Source: Centropus unirufus (Eukaryota > Chordata > Aves > Cuculiformes > Centropidae). Taken from it: a stretch of DNA of 64,000 nt. The position numbers and the translations under genes are program-made. The notes under the pieces are model-generated. The model did no database searches. It saw nothing but the letters and a program-made list of their open reading frames with translations, and was not told the origin of the DNA. The DNA lies in assembly GCA_013397695.1 (NCBI GenBank), contig VYZI01000238.1:682001-746000 (forward strand), given 5' to 3'. Positions 11,501-26,500 of the stretch are shown here, in pieces; positions within the stretch are counted from its first letter, which is position 1; each line of letters opens with the position of its first letter.

Positions 11501-14500
11501 GTTATCACACATGGAAGTGAAAGGCAAGCTCACACTGATGCAAAGGAACAAGACAAACCTAGAAAGCCATAAAAAACCCCAACAACAAACACAAAAATAG
11601 CACAACAGACTGTGTGTGCAAGCCCGGCCTGAATCAGCTGCAGATCAGGTCATGGTGTGTTTGAAACACACCCCTACACCACTGTGACTTTCTCCATCAG
11701 GACCAGCACTCCAGAAGAGGTCGCTGCGTTTTATTACACAGCCACATTCCAACACTGGTTTCTGCTCTCAGCTAAATAAATCCTCACCCTTCAGTAACAG
11801 CCAAGAACAAACTAACAAGTCATGGCAATTTCCTCCCCTTCTCCATCCTTCCCTCTGCGCCTGCCCACAGACAGGGGCTCACTCTACCTCTCCCAGTGTT
11901 TGCTGCAGCTCTGGAAAGAGCAGGCAGGACAGGATGTGCCCATTGTCAGAGCTGGCAGCAGGGGCAGAATCTTGTGCTCGCTGCTGGCTGGACTGAGCTC
12001 ACCATACTCATGCTCCAGTTCCCTAATGCCAGCAAGGGAGAGCAGCAACCCTCTCCTCCTCCAGCAGTGCCATGAGGTTCAGCCATTGGGAATCTGTGTG
12101 ATCGAGCCTGGAGGGGATGCAAATCTGGACAATATCTTTCAGTCCACGGCAACATGCCCCTGTCAGGTTACATCTCCAATCTGGACTGCTGCTCCTGCAG
12201 AACTAGGATTTAATGCACCACCACAGGCCAAACAGCTACTTCTCTTTCCCCAAAATAGAAAAATTTTGTAGATCACTACTGTTAAACATCTACTATAAAT
12301 GAATCAAATTGGGAAATGCAGCCAAACAGCAGGCAGGACTGTTCAGTCTGCTGCTGCTGCTGAAGCTGTTGAGATACTTGGCCGTTGCTATGACAATCCC
12401 AGTCAGCCACTAGGTGTCCATCTTGTCCCATCCAAATCAGCCTGCAAAAGCCCTCAGGGAAAATCGGTGCATCCAAATAAATTACGGATCAAACTGGAAG
12501 GGGAGTATTTGTCTTAAATATCTCATCTACGTAGTCCAAAAAAAAATGAAGCTTAACTGCTGGCAGTTTAAAGGCGATCCTCCGCTCGCTGCAGTGGTTC
12601 AGCATTTGAGGACCTCCTGCTGTAGCACTGAACACATGGGACACTTCCCCTATCCAAGACACCAGGCAAACACCCGCCCCTGAACACGACTGCTCTGCAG
12701 AAACTGTGAAAGTCCCACAGCAGGGAGAAACGCAAGCACCGTGAAATTAAAGTCCAATCCTCTCATCTGCCCATCTCAGGACCTCCCTGTGAGAAGCCAA
12801 GCAGGAGCAACAGTGAAAGCTGGTTCTAGCTAACAATTCTAGCGCTTCTCCGTCATCACCAACAGATCTTAATTCACCTCAAACACAAACCAGCCCAAGG
12901 AGCTGCGTGCTTCATGTCCCTTCTTGCTGAAAGAACACACAGGATCCTAGAATAGTTTGGGTTGGAACAGACCTTTAAAAATGGCATCTAGCCCAACCCT
13001 GCTGCAATGAGCAGGGACATCTTCAACTCAGTCACATTGCTCAGAGCCTTTCCAGCCTGACCTTGAATGTTTCCATGAATGGGTGAAAAGCCAACGTGTA
13101 CTTGCAGCCCAGAAGACCAACCATATCATGGGCTACATCAAAAGAAGCATGGCCAGTAGATCTAGGGAGGTGATTCGCCCCCTCTGCTCTGCTCCAGTGA
13201 GACATCATCTGGAGGACATCCACCTCTGGAGCCCTCAGCACAGGAAAGAGAGGGACCTGATGGAGTGGCTCCAGAGCAGTGCCACAGAAATGGTCAGAGG
13301 GCTGGAACACCTCTCCGGTTTGGAAAAGCTGAGAGAGTTGGGATTGTTTAGCCTGGATAAGAGAAGGCTCTGGGGGAAACCTTATATGAGTCTTCCCATA
13401 CTTAAAGGGGGCTTATAAGAAACATGGGCACAAATGTTTTAGCAGAGCCTGCTGTGACAGGACAAGGGGGTAATGATTTTAAATTAAAAAGCAGATTTAG
13501 ACAAGAGAGAAGGAAGATGGTTTTCACAATGAAGGTCATGAAACACTGGCACAGGCACGGGGACGTGGTTCAGTCACCTGTTTAGACGTGTAGATGTGGC
13601 ACTTAGGGACATAGTTTTGTGGTAGACCTGGCAGTGTTATGTTACAGTTGGACTTGACAATCTTAGAGGACCTTTCTGAACTAAACGATTCTGTGTTGTC
13701 TGCCAACTTGCTGAAGGTTCACCCAACCCCATCGTCTCTGTCATTGATGAACATATTAAACCATATTGGTCCAAATATGGACCCCTGAAGGATACCACTT
13801 ATTACCAATCTCCATCTGAACACTGAGCTGTTGACCACTACCTCCTGGATGCAAGCATGCAACCATTTCCTCATCCACTTAACAGCCCACCCATCAAATC
13901 TGTATGTCTCCAATTTAAAGAGAAGGATGCTGTGGGGGACTGTGTCAAAGGCCTTACAGAAGTCCAGACAGATGACATCCACCACACACAACAGTGACAC
14001 ATAAGTGGAAAGGTGCAAAAGCAGCTGCAGACACTTTCTAAAGAAGGAGGCACCAAAAGGAGGCTGGTCAGGCAGTTTAAAATGCCACTCATAGCCCAAA
14101 ACTGTTCTTGAAGAACCATTAGACCCCAATCTGAACTGAACAGTATTGTTTAGGCACACCTCCTTCCCCAAGAAGAAAAATAAATCCCACAGCCCATGCT
14201 AAAGCCTCCCCACAAGCACTGCAGGAGGAGAAACAAAGACTAACATGGGAGAGAGCCACCACTTGACACCAACCCAACAGCTTAAGTCGCCTCTGTAGGT
14301 TTCTATTGGATCAGACATGCACAAGGTAAAAAATGCTCAAGGTCAAGATAAAACCCAAGTCCTCTGAATCTGAAGCTTTTCCAGTTCAGACAGGCTGTCA
14401 CCCACTGTGACAGACATGTGACACTTACTAGACATCCTGCCCTCCCCATGACCAAGCAAGCAGCCCAAGCTGCAGTGCAGACCTCCATTTGCGCCTCTAC

Positions 14501-17500
14501 GAAAGCAGCTGGCACGTCTGTGTTATGAGACACCAGGATCTGTCTCACCTTGCACCAGCACTCCTGAAACAGGTCCTGTGCTCCAGCAACAGCCAGACAT
14601 AGCTTTGGGTTTAAATCCCATCCTTTAGAAAACTGTCCCAAGAGAAAAGTAACAATGGTAGGAAAGGGACAACTTAGGATAACATCAGGGTAATCCCTCT
14701 TCCCTTGACAAGGTCGAGCCACTCCCTTCTGTTACTCCCAGGAGAAAAATACGCACCTGTCTGCAGGAAGCCTTCATCCCAGTGCACCTCACCCTCCCTG
14801 CAGGGAGCCAAAGTTACCCAGAGAAATCCCCGCGTTGCTCTGTCCACGAACCACTCCTCTGTGCAGATACCATTAATTGTTAGTCTGCTACGGTGAACAT
14901 GCTGAACAGCTTCATTGCTCTGCTCAAAAGGCTTTTCATTCCTTCCTGCCTGCCAGTTCCTGATCAAAATTCAATAGGACCGCAGCACTTGCCTGCACTA
15001 CGTGTCTCTGTAGAGCATTCACTGATGTGTATCCAAGTTCGAAGGAGGAACAGCCCCGGCATTGCGAAGGGAACTGAGAGCAACAAGGGTACAAGGCTGT
15101 CTTCTGGTACCTGACAGTGTTTCAGCTTTCAGTCCTTAACCTGTCTCCCGCCAGACTGCAGGTACAGCGCAGAACTGCTATGCAGAAAAGCCTTGGATAC
15201 TCCATGGCTATTATTTTTCACGGAAAAAGACTGCATCCTACAGTGGAAAGCAGTGATATAAAACCCCCAAAGAGAAGGACCACTAATGGCTAAGTCCATC
15301 CCTCTTTCTTACATCATGGGAGACCAATGATTTTCTGCTTTTTATATCAAAGAGAAGCAACAGAAACGTGCAGCAGAACATGTGCTGAGAGCTGGAGGAA
15401 CACAATGCAGAAAGAGGCACTGAGCTTTTACACAGCCCAGCTAAGAGGGAGCATGGCCTTGAAACAGTAAGAACCAAAAGGCCAAATCTGCACTCAAATG
15501 TCCCCAAGGACTAGCATTTTACACCTATTTTTTCAAGGGCTTCTTTTTTGCTGCTCTTCTGCCTGTCAGGCAGTGCAAGGTAATGCAACCCTATGAGAAG
15601 CCTGAGTCAGGGCTGCTGAAATGATCTATTTACAAGTCACACTACCACACAGACAGATTAAGATAAAGTGTATGACTCATTTCCACCTTACATTCTCAGC
15701 AATGTCCTGATCCTTTAAATCCCACGCATGTACATATATTCAGACACAGGCACGCACACAGACAACCTCCCCAGTTGCTACAGGTAAATCTGCACCTACA
15801 TTTATGCAGCATAAATATCTTTTGCTTAGGGCACAGCAGCCCTGCACTGAGTTATGTCCACATGTAAAAGACAGAGCAACCAGCAAGAACAGGTCAGGAG
15901 AATCACAAATTTCTGTGGTTTCAGCAGAATACACCACTGTTATGGCCATAATTTAGTAATAGATGAGACCTAGACAGAAGTCTGTGGTGGTTTTGTGGAC
16001 AGACTCTGCATTCTCTGCATGCAACAGAAAATCACAGATCAGGAAGCACCCCTGTGTAAAAGGGGCAGACAAACAAGCTTTCCTGGCTGCAGCATTCAAC
16101 CAACACACTGGATCTGACTTCCTTCTAGAAGTGCCCTGCTTTGAGCCTCTCTCATTACCCAGACTGCAGAGTCCCAACCATCCCACACGTCCTGCACATG
16201 GATCTGTAGAGCCAGACTGGCGGGGCTGCTCCTGCTTCACAGCTCTGGTGACTTTCATAGCACCTTTCATTTTTAGAATACCAAAACACCTAAGAAGAGT
16301 TTATGACAGTAGAGGAAATTCAAGAACCCTTCTCACATCAATTCAACCCCTCTGCCCCCAGACCTCACCTTTCTGCCAGCCCACGTTTAGTCAAGCCTGA
16401 AATGACGATAGGGTCAAAAGGTTCCTCTGTCCCGGAGATGGTTATTCCCAAGGGTCCACCATATCGCTTCAGCTCCACTGTGTAGATAATAGCACCAGTC
16501 GTCTCCTGCTCATCTGAAAGAGAAAACAGGAACATGGAGTTTTTTATTCAGCCATATGAAGGAGGTCATAGCAAAAACTGGCAGCATTTACAAGCAAAAG
16601 CCAGATGTTTGCTTAAACCAAACAGGATTTTAACTTTACTGACTCCACTTAAGGGCAGAATAACAAAAATAGACTATAATCAATTGGAAAGTGGTGGCCA
16701 GACAGGTGGCAGCCCTTATCTTTGTTGGTTTGCACTGCCTACTGGGAAATGTCATTACAGTGGACAAGCACCAGTTTGCATCAGAATTTTTTGTACCAGA
16801 GTTATCTTCATCCTTCCTAATCTTCAATTTGACCAGGTCTTCACACTGCCTTAAAATCTGCACAGCCTCTTCCATTGAGCAATTGTCGAGTCGGATGTTA
16901 TCGATGGCTAACAGCTTGTCTCCTGGTTCCAAAGTGCCAGTTCTATGTGGAAAGGAAAAGAAAACTAGAAGTACATTTGTATTTGGCTTTCAGATCCTGT
17001 GACACCTTCAGTCCTGCAGTGGTGATGACAAAATTAACTTTTGACTGTCCTTGATCTTTTCTGGAAAACAACCATTAATGGAGTCTGAGATGATTATAGC
17101 TTAGAAAGAGGAAGCTTGTGCAGAGCATGTATCAACACAGAACAAGGCAGGAAGATCATATATATAACCTGGGCAACCTACAGCACTGAAAAATTCTTGA
17201 TGTTTAACTGACAGATATTCTACCTATTATGGAAACTCCTCTATGAGCACGCTTAGAAATGAGCCCTCCAGCAGCACTAAATTCCTCTAAAAGCCTTGCT
17301 ATGAAGTGTTGAGATCAGAGGTGAAGTCAATAAACGTTGAGTTATTTGCACAGTTCTCCACCAGTGCCCACAATTCCACTCACTCTGTTCACCTGAGCGG
17401 TAGCTGAGACAGAGCAAACTACCTGATGAGCCATAGCACCTTATGGGATATATGATGCCCTCTACCACGTGCTCTTAAACACTAAACATCCATCTTCTGC

Positions 17501-20500
17501 AGAGCCAGCAGACCTCTGAATCAGTGCCCTGGTCACCTTCTCCATTAGCTCAACTCTACTTCCTTCAATACCGGCAGTTTTTCTTGCAATCCCTATTGTG
17601 GTCTTATACAAACCTCTCAGGATGAGGTCTCTTCAGATGCTGCCAAAATCCAGACCCAAGTGCTACTGCTTGGGCACCATTTTACCTCTCATTACTGGAC
17701 CAGATTTTGCAATGGGTTTGGTAGACGGGAAATTCTGCACTCACCTATGCGCTACACTCCCTTTCTTGATGTCAGAGATGATCAAAGGCTCCCCAGGCTT
17801 TCTGCTAGCAGCTGCAAAAGAGACACATAGGTACAAAGCTTGGTATTAGGCAGCTATCCAGGATGGGGATAGTTAATGGAGAGAAGGAGTTGGAAGAAAA
17901 GGCAGTCAGTATTCCTTTGAAAAAACAATGCTTTACACTTGAACTCTGGAATCCACACCAGGAAACAAAAGAGTGAATCCTTGAAAAAGTTTGTGGGTTG
18001 CCCTTCGCCCGAGTTAGCCATGCGCTACCTTTGACCTTCTGAAGAAGACATGGTGTGCAGCAGCAAGAGAAGGGATTGCCCAAAGCCAGCACTGTTAAGC
18101 ACCCTCTCACCCACACCTCTGACCCAAGACAGCAAGTGAGTCAAGGGCTGCGGCAGTAGTCAGCCGTTAGCACTCCTGCTTAGGGAGTCCCTCGCTCTCC
18201 ACTGTGTTTAATATAAGCATCTCCATGTTCTTGAAGTAAAGGGGACTGGGAAATTTTCTATGTGGAAATTAGAAACCAAGGAAGAATTAGATAAAACACT
18301 GTTTTCTAGCTCATTCAGTTCCCCAGGCCACTTCATCATACAACCAGATAAATCAGGACTGGTTTCAGTGCTGAGCTGGAAGGGGTAGTTTCCAATACTT
18401 CTCTCCTGCCCAACCCTAATAACTTTTTGAGCCCACGAGAGATGGAAATATGCACTTCTGGGAGCTTTTTCATTTTCAAATTTGCCTGTAAAGACCTACT
18501 GCTCTCTTGAGAAATTCAAGAGATATTTATGACTTGAACCTCTCCTGACCTCTCTGCCATCCACACATCAAGCATATATGCCAAGAGCATCCTCTTCACC
18601 CCGCATCACTCCCTCCTGTCTTGTTCTGGGAATTGCACAGTCTCATTTAGAGCTGACAGAGCTCAGTAAAAACTGTGTGGGAAGGAAGAAACTCGCAGCA
18701 TCTGAACATAGCAGGCGCAGGTCAGAGATTAAAATATCTGAGGCACGTGGCATCAACCACACAGAGATCTACCTGCCTGAATAGCAGTTAGAGGGCACCC
18801 CTGAAAGTTCAGACATAAAGGAGTGAGTGCTTCCTCTTACCCATGTCTCTGCTCTGGCTTTTTCTGTTGTTTATCTTAATTTATGAGATTTAAAAGTCGT
18901 GCTAAACCATTACCTGTAAGGTTACCCTCTAACAGATAAAGGTAAACCTTCTCTACTGAACAGAGCAAAAATACTGTCTTCCTCAGTTGTAGCAAAGCTG
19001 ACTATAAAAAGTCAGGTCAGACACCAAAGAGCAGCCTGTGACTGACTTTATAACCATCACAGCAATGCAACCGCTGAATGATACAGGGTCTGGAAGACTT
19101 TTTTTCCCCATCTCTTTCTGCTGTGTTGGTGCCAGGCAATTTTGATCTGGATGCTCAAGTTCAGCTTGCGCCATGGCTTGAAGAAAAGCAGACGGGCTGT
19201 GGAGATTCACTGCGGGATGGTACCTATATTCAATCTGTCCATGGCACAGACCAGCCAGCAAACAGACCAACACACACCAGGCAGAGCTCGGCAGTGGGAG
19301 AGAAGGATGCGGTGCAGCAGCTAAAATCAAAACAGAAATCCCCTCTCTGACCAGAAAGGCCACAGACCATAGACTAACAGCACAGTGGACAGAGATAAAT
19401 TGCTCTTTTATTACTATTGCTCTTCTCTTTTTCAATATAGAGCATGTATTTACTGCTGAAAAGTGCACAATGAGTTGGTCTGAGTGGCGATGGTGGGAGA
19501 CTGTTAGCACACCTCAAGCCCTGGCAGGGCTGGCATTGCTGCATGTTTAATTACTCCCTACCCTGGATCTGTCAAAACGATCCAGGTTAGCAAAAATACT
19601 TTTCATTGCAAGGTTTGTTTACTAGTTTTAAAGCAGAGGCAGCGTGACAGAAAGGGGTTAGGGAGGATGTCCACAGTCCTGGTGGATGGCTGGTGATGGC
19701 AATCTCTAAACCTGTCCCAGCCACAGCTGGAGTGACACGTCCAGACATCGTGAACACACAAAGGAGCACAGAGAAGAGGAAGAAAAAAACCCAAAGCAAG
19801 TATAAACAACAAAGTGCCTTAAGCTCTGCAGAAATGGTGTTTATCTCAGCATCTGCCTTACAAGCCCTGTGGGGAGATCCTACCCACAGTCAGTCTCTGA
19901 GCAGTGAGCAACACCTCACCCTTCTGCAGCTCTGCAATTAGCCTCAGCACTGAACACAGCACAAGCTTCCAGTACCAGAAGCAACAAGAACTAACCGAGT
20001 GCTCTGTCCATTAGGAAAGAAAGTAAATCCTCAGGAAAAATAATTCTAAGCTTTGTTTGTAGGGTTTTTTGAAGCTGTGCTTTCCAAACTAATTTTCTTG
20101 AGACTTCAATTAAATGCAGGAGCCAGGTACAGCTGCATACAACTGCCCCTACCATCAGAGTACTCAAACTTTAATAAACGGCAGCATTCTGTTTTAAACA
20201 ATCACTTAGTATAAAATGGAAAGAGCTTACAAAAGTACCATTAATAGCCTGCATTTATCTACCTCACCTGAATAGTAAGTAGAAGAGGCTTAATGAACTA
20301 TCAGTCTCTTTCCAGAGGCAAAAGATATAAAGTTCAGAAAATGAAATCTCAAAGCACAGAACAGTCACTTGCTGTTCATTTTAAAAACACTTGTTACCTA
20401 TTCCACTAATTCCCCTTTGGCATCCCAAAGGCCTTTCCAGCGCCCCAGCACAGCAGCTAGCTAGGTTTTTCGTCCTTCAGCTGGGACCTGGCTGCCCCAG

Positions 20501-23500
20501 CCACCTCTGCCTCCCAGTTCTGGGCTGCTCACACAGGCTGCCAATGTGCCTAGGTGTGGAACAGCTGCCTGACCAAGAGGTGAGCAAGCTGCAATTTCAC
20601 TGAAGTGGTGGCTCAGGCTAGGTCAGGGACATTAGCTCTATAGAACCCTGGTGAGATTTTGGATAAAACATTTCAAATTTGCTTTCAATTAAAAAAAATA
20701 CCCTTAAACTACATTATTGTATTATTAGGACTCTGGTGTTTGGAGCTGTGACATTTGCACAGATGAGTAAAGCCTCTTTATCCATTTGTTTCTGCTCTAA
20801 ATGTGGTTATTTCTCTTCAAAGGACATTGCCTTGGTAATTCTGTTTGCTGTAGGAAGGCACGGTTCAGATGCCCAGCCTTGCCTCCAGGTCTTGCTTTCC
20901 CATTTGTAAAACAGAGACAGCAGCAAAGGGAGTCAAGGGAAGAGATGGATCGAGACAGAGGGAGAAGCTGGTGTGCAGAAACCCATGCTCTCTGCCAGCA
21001 GGCGCTCTGGTTGTGGCCTCCCTCTGCCAGGGCAAACTACCCCAGGTGAAAACAGGCTCTTTTTTCAGATACATTTGCTTTTTTTGTGAGTTTCCTAATA
21101 CAAAAAAATAGTTTAAATCTGCTCCAGTGGTCCAGAGCAAGCTCCATAAATCAACAGCTGGTGAAAGTAGAAGCGTGAGGTGGGGGGAGAAAATCAAACT
21201 GAAAACACTGTTTGGTGGCAGTGACAGGGCAGTGATAAAAAGGTGAATTGATCAATAGTGTTATTTACTTTTTATAAATTGCTTTCAGTCTCTCACCACC
21301 TCTGCTGGGATTCTGGCTCACTCGGCGTTTACTCTGTGATGGATGACAAGGCCAGAAACACTTGTCCGGTTTGTGTTTTTAATAGAATGCATAATGACTT
21401 GCATTGGTAAATTACTCCCCTCTAAGGAGCAAAAGCACATATGTCACAGGGATCAAGCCATTAGAAAGGTCCTTCATCACTGACCAACCCAAAGCAGCTC
21501 CCTGCCAATGTGTAATTAAAGAAAATGTAATTTTGTCATACGAATACATATAAGAAAGCAAGAATTCGTAAACTGAAACAAACAAAATCAGAAACCAAAT
21601 AATCTCAGGATAGCTAAGGAATGCAAAGAGGAATAAGAGCAAATCAGAATCGATTACGAAAAGCAGAGTGAAAATCAAATCCCCAGTATCCAACTTTTTC
21701 CTCTATCATTCATTGTTTTTAGCAGCAGGTGCATCAATTAGCAGGACATTCATCCCACTGCAAATCTATCTCCTTTCAAAATCTCCAGGTAGCAAAACAG
21801 GAACAGAATATCCCACTTCAGTGAAAGCATCAGAGTGATCAGCTGCAAAATCTCTGCTAAATCTGCAGCGTTAGCAGGGCCAGGAGGCTGCCAGGCACAC
21901 TGCTGCTTGCAGCCACACTCTGCCGGGCTGACAGCAGGTCCCAGGTTAATCCAGCGCCAGCAAAGCTAGATTTGCTCAGCTCACAGATCCATCTTCACAC
22001 TAGGACAGTGATTACACTGCTTAAGCAACTTAATCGAAGTCATCCATCTATCCAAATTCTGGTTTTATCACCTGCAAGCAGATATACTACCTACTCCTTA
22101 TCTGCAGTACTTCATGCCAAGGGCACAGGAATTGATTTGGTAAGACTTATAAAGGTAATTTGCTAAACATGCTATATAAAGAATTTATGTTTAGTTAAAA
22201 GTAATGATAATTTCAATATCTGTTTAAACAGCACCATCACCACACCTGTACCCTGCAGCGAATTTCACAGGCCCTCGGACAGGACACTTGAGACAGACAA
22301 AAAAAATAGGAGACACAAAAAGCAATCTTTTGTGTAATCAACTATCATTTTCTAGAGGCTAATAACAAATCCATACCTTATTTTAAGAGGTCAGGTATTG
22401 AACATACAAGAATACACAACTATTACCTTCTCGCTGTTGGAGATTTTAATTTGCAAGAGATTTACAGAAAACCTATAAAGGCATAACCGCATCATTAGAA
22501 CTGAAAGGCGCCAGCAAGATCAGAGCACTTGTAGGATGTGTTCTGCTAGTGGAGATGAGTAGTTCAGGCTAAAGAGAGCTAACGAGAGCCCCATCTTCAC
22601 ATCCCTGTGTCAAAAACCTCAGTTTGCACGTCTCTGCATCCCCACCATTCTGAGCACCTCAGAGGTCTTTGCAAACAGTTGAGTTTCCCAGCCCACTCAG
22701 CTCTTTGGACCTCATGGAGCAGAAAGGAGTGCACACTTGGCTCTTAAGCAGAGCAGCTTTTTCACAAATAAATGATGTCTTTTCCCTCAGACAGAAACCA
22801 AGGCACTGGGGCATGGAGAAAGAGAGAGCCATTTTGCTGGCTTCTTGTCCCTCACCCCTGCATGAAGTACATGGAAGCAGAACACACAAGGCAGCTTCAG
22901 TATTCTGCTTTCCTAATTTGCATTTAAAAACATAGGAGGCTTGAGGGCACTGAGACACCACAGAAATACACAGCACAGGCAGTGAAAGCCTCGTCCCTTG
23001 GTTTTCCTATTCATCTTATGACCAATGGAATGGGAACTTACGCTATATGCAAATATTTGCATCAAGCACCTTCATACGCCGCAGCCCTTTGCCACGCTGT
23101 GTTTGAGTAGGGGTAGAAATCCATGTGTGTGCGCAGCCATGCGTACAGACTGCAACTGGGGGCTTACCCAGCCCAAGCCTTCTCCTTCTAGTGTGCCCCA
23201 AGACCTCAGAGGAGATGAAATGTCCTTGGCAAACATCTGCCCCTCACCAGGAGCAAGCACAGACCCTCTCTGTATGTTCATCCCAGAACCAGCAGCATCT
23301 TCCCTCCTCATACAAAAACCTCCTGGGTTTTCAGTCCTTTTATGAGGCTTCCTAGCAGATTTATGGTTCCTTTTGCAGCCAGCTGCATTACACAAATTCT
23401 TCCAATACATCCATCAAGAATCCTGCTTTACTCAGACCATCTCCCAATTAGCTCCGAGAGCCACAGCACAGCAAGAATGTGATCACTTTTATTTCTGTAG

Positions 23501-26500
23501 TGCTCCTCTGATGAGGTTGTAAGGCTTTCTGCCTGTGTAAGAAGGCAATGGTAAACTTTCCTAGACAGAGGAATTAACTATAAATGAGCCTGCTGAAGCC
23601 AGGGGGTAAAACTCTCAGGAAGCAATTCATCTTTCATCTATGGTACAGCCAGACCAGCACATTTTAGGACAAACTCAATTCTGTGGCCACAAAAGTGCAG
23701 GATGTCTTCTATTGACCCCTCTGGCTTGTCATCTCCTTAACCTGCCCTGGTTTTACAGAGTAGGGAGCAGGAATCCAATGTAGGAGGCCAGTAAACCCAG
23801 TCCTCTATTTCAAAGCAATAGTCAAATGTCTTTCCCTATCAAAACGAAAGCTGTCAAAGCCATTTCTAGACCCAAACAAGCATTTAAATCAGCAGAACTG
23901 GGAGGAACTGAGCAAAACGGAGTTGTTTTTACTTCTTTTCTCTTGCTGCTTGCATCACACTACTGTGCGCACACCCTGTCTCTGCAGGAGGTACTCACAA
24001 AAAGGCTGCTTGTTTTGCTTTTAATGTTTGAAACTGGCATATTTAGCTGCCTGGTCAGAAGCAGGGTGACTAAATGATGATCTAATTTGCTCAGGGTCAT
24101 GTAGACATAGGCTTATAGAGACTAAAATATGAAAACATAATTGGGATTCAACTAGCATTTCATCCTTGCCCGTGCATTATCTGGCTGGTTGTCTTTTGGT
24201 CCATTTGTAAATATAATTTTTACTTTGACTCAGCAAAGGACTGAAATATATCTTAAGTTTATGCATATGCATCATATAAACAATGTCCTACAAACATGCT
24301 CAATAATGGAAAAGATCAAATCTATACTATTGTTAAAAAACTGCTTTGTGGTTGCATAGTGGGTAACTATTTAAAGCTCATGGGTCACTATCTTTTTTCT
24401 TAGCAGTGATTTAAAACAATGCATGAAACCAATTTTTAAATAAATTTCAAATGAAAACATTTTCAACATAAAAATACGTTTGAAGTGTAACTGCACATCT
24501 GAAGCAGATCCTATTTAAGCGAAACTCCACAAATAAAAACTAATATTCTTGCTGGTAACTCCCAGGATCCCTTTGCTCTCCAGCCGCAGATATAAACTAA
24601 GCTTTGAAGTTTAAATGGGTGGCACCATGGCCATGCTTAAGCCCACAGTCTTTTGCTACGAGATTCATCATCCTAGGTTGCTACCTGAGACAGCAATGCC
24701 AACGCAGTGGCCAAGGCAGCAGCAGCTCTATGCAGCTGCTTTTCTCTGCAGCTGCCAACTCATTGAGGCAGGAACCATACATCTAATTCAATCTGGGATA
24801 AAGCACAAACGCTGCAAGCACTACCGGGAAGCCCTGTGTACTCTTATCTCTCTCCATTGGGCTGGTCTGATGTGGCAGGGTGGAAAGCAGCGGCTCTTGC
24901 AACTGCGAGTGCAGGTCTGAGCAATACTTACAGCTGATTGTAATTCCAAGCTCTACTCCTCTTTTCTTGGGCAATTTAACGTGGAAAGTACCACTGCTGG
25001 GTATGACAGACTCTATAAAACAAAAAAACAGACAAAAGAAAACAAGAAAAGAGAGTTTTCAGTAGCATGGTTGGTTTCTTTGAAACCAAGAAAAAGCAGC
25101 CCATAAAAGCCAGCTTTACTGGTTCAAATAAGGTTGTTATTCAAGGCCCTGCAGACTTCAGGTTAAAATTTGGATTCTCGTTAAAAATACATGCTCCAAA
25201 CATCAAGTGAAGTGGTCGCATCAAGCTGTATTTCAAAACTGAGGCAGCTTTGTCACTGTAAACGGAAAAAAAAATGGGTTGTGCTTTTTTTTAAGACAAA
25301 GCTGCACTTAGCTCTAGCCAATAGTGTTGGGTCCCTCCTTGCTTCAAGGCCATACTTTAATACCAATATTATTTATATTAATGGGTAAATATTTAAAGTG
25401 CAGGTGGCCTCTACATCTGCTCCTTAGGCTGACCTCAATCAAGTGGTGAGCGCAAGAATTCAGGATTAGAAAGGACCAGAAGGCCCCTCCATCTGCACAT
25501 TAGAGAACAACGAGATATGGAAAAGGCCTCACAGGGTCTTCTCGCTCTTCCCTCTGAGCTCTAGCAAAAGCTTTATGTATTACCACCCTCAGCAAAGGGG
25601 TCAGCAAAGGCATTGGCAGAGTCCTGCTGGTAATGAGGAGCAGCAGTTCCTCTGAGAACGTACCTGCGACATCAAATTCAATCTCGAGCACTACTTTGTT
25701 TGTGAGCGCAGCATCACGCAAAAGCTGATTAGCTTCCTCCATAGTCCCATCCTCGGTCGCAATGCCATTGATGGAAAGGACTCTGTCTCCTACCTGCAGC
25801 AGCCCACACCTGTAGTACACATCGGGAAAAGAGGGAAAGGGGACAGGAGGCATAGAAAAAGAGGAAAAACCCCACAACCAACCATGAGTTACTTTTGCCA
25901 GGCAAATTTTTTACAAGACACACATTTTTGGTCATATCTCCTGCAACTTCCAGGAAGGAAGAAAAGTAACTCTCACCTTCCTGCAAGTCAACACCATGGT
26001 CAAGAAATGAGAGTGATAAATGTAAGGTCATGTGCCCTGGTGCCCTATATAATGGTAGACAGGTCTTTACATGTGCCTGCGCCCTCTGAAACCCAGACTA
26101 GTGGCACCAAAAATTGCATAGAGTCCTCTGCTTAATACACAGCTAACATTGAAGCTACAATCCTATGAAATCACTGAAACATCTCAGCAAATTGGATAAT
26201 CATTTATCCCTTGTAATTGCATTTCTGGAAGCCAAATGTACATTGGAACTGTTTAACTGCCTTGAAAGGCCAATATTATTCTGAGGCAACACCCTGCCAG
26301 TGTAACCACAACTGGCTCCTTAGGATTTTTGGTTTAGACTCACTTTCTCCAAGAGCACAGATCAGCAGGGTGGGTTTTTTTTTTTGTTTTTTTTTTTACT
26401 TCGGAAGAAAATCAGCAGTAGCAAGGCTACGTTTGAGATCTATTGGTACAGCATGGTTTGGCTCTTGGAACCCCTCTGTATTTATTAGCAAGGATGTTTC

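Larger units (their letters stand above)
11220..16368 (-). other. Intron within PDZ6 (exons 16-17), with CR1 cluster
   Basis: 5.15 kb, interrupting PDZ6 at the conserved Arg codon. It carries the composite of three CR1 pieces at 12941-14015, listed separately. A short CTG run lies at about 12347-12361. The rest (11220-12940 and 14016-16368) shows no recognisable repeat or exon. Confidence 0.75.

Noticed and set aside
13719..14171. 150-codon minus-strand open frame as a host gene
   Set aside because: The residues match CR1 reverse transcriptase (LDFCKAFDTV, GSIFGPIWFNMFIND), so it is a retrotransposon remnant.
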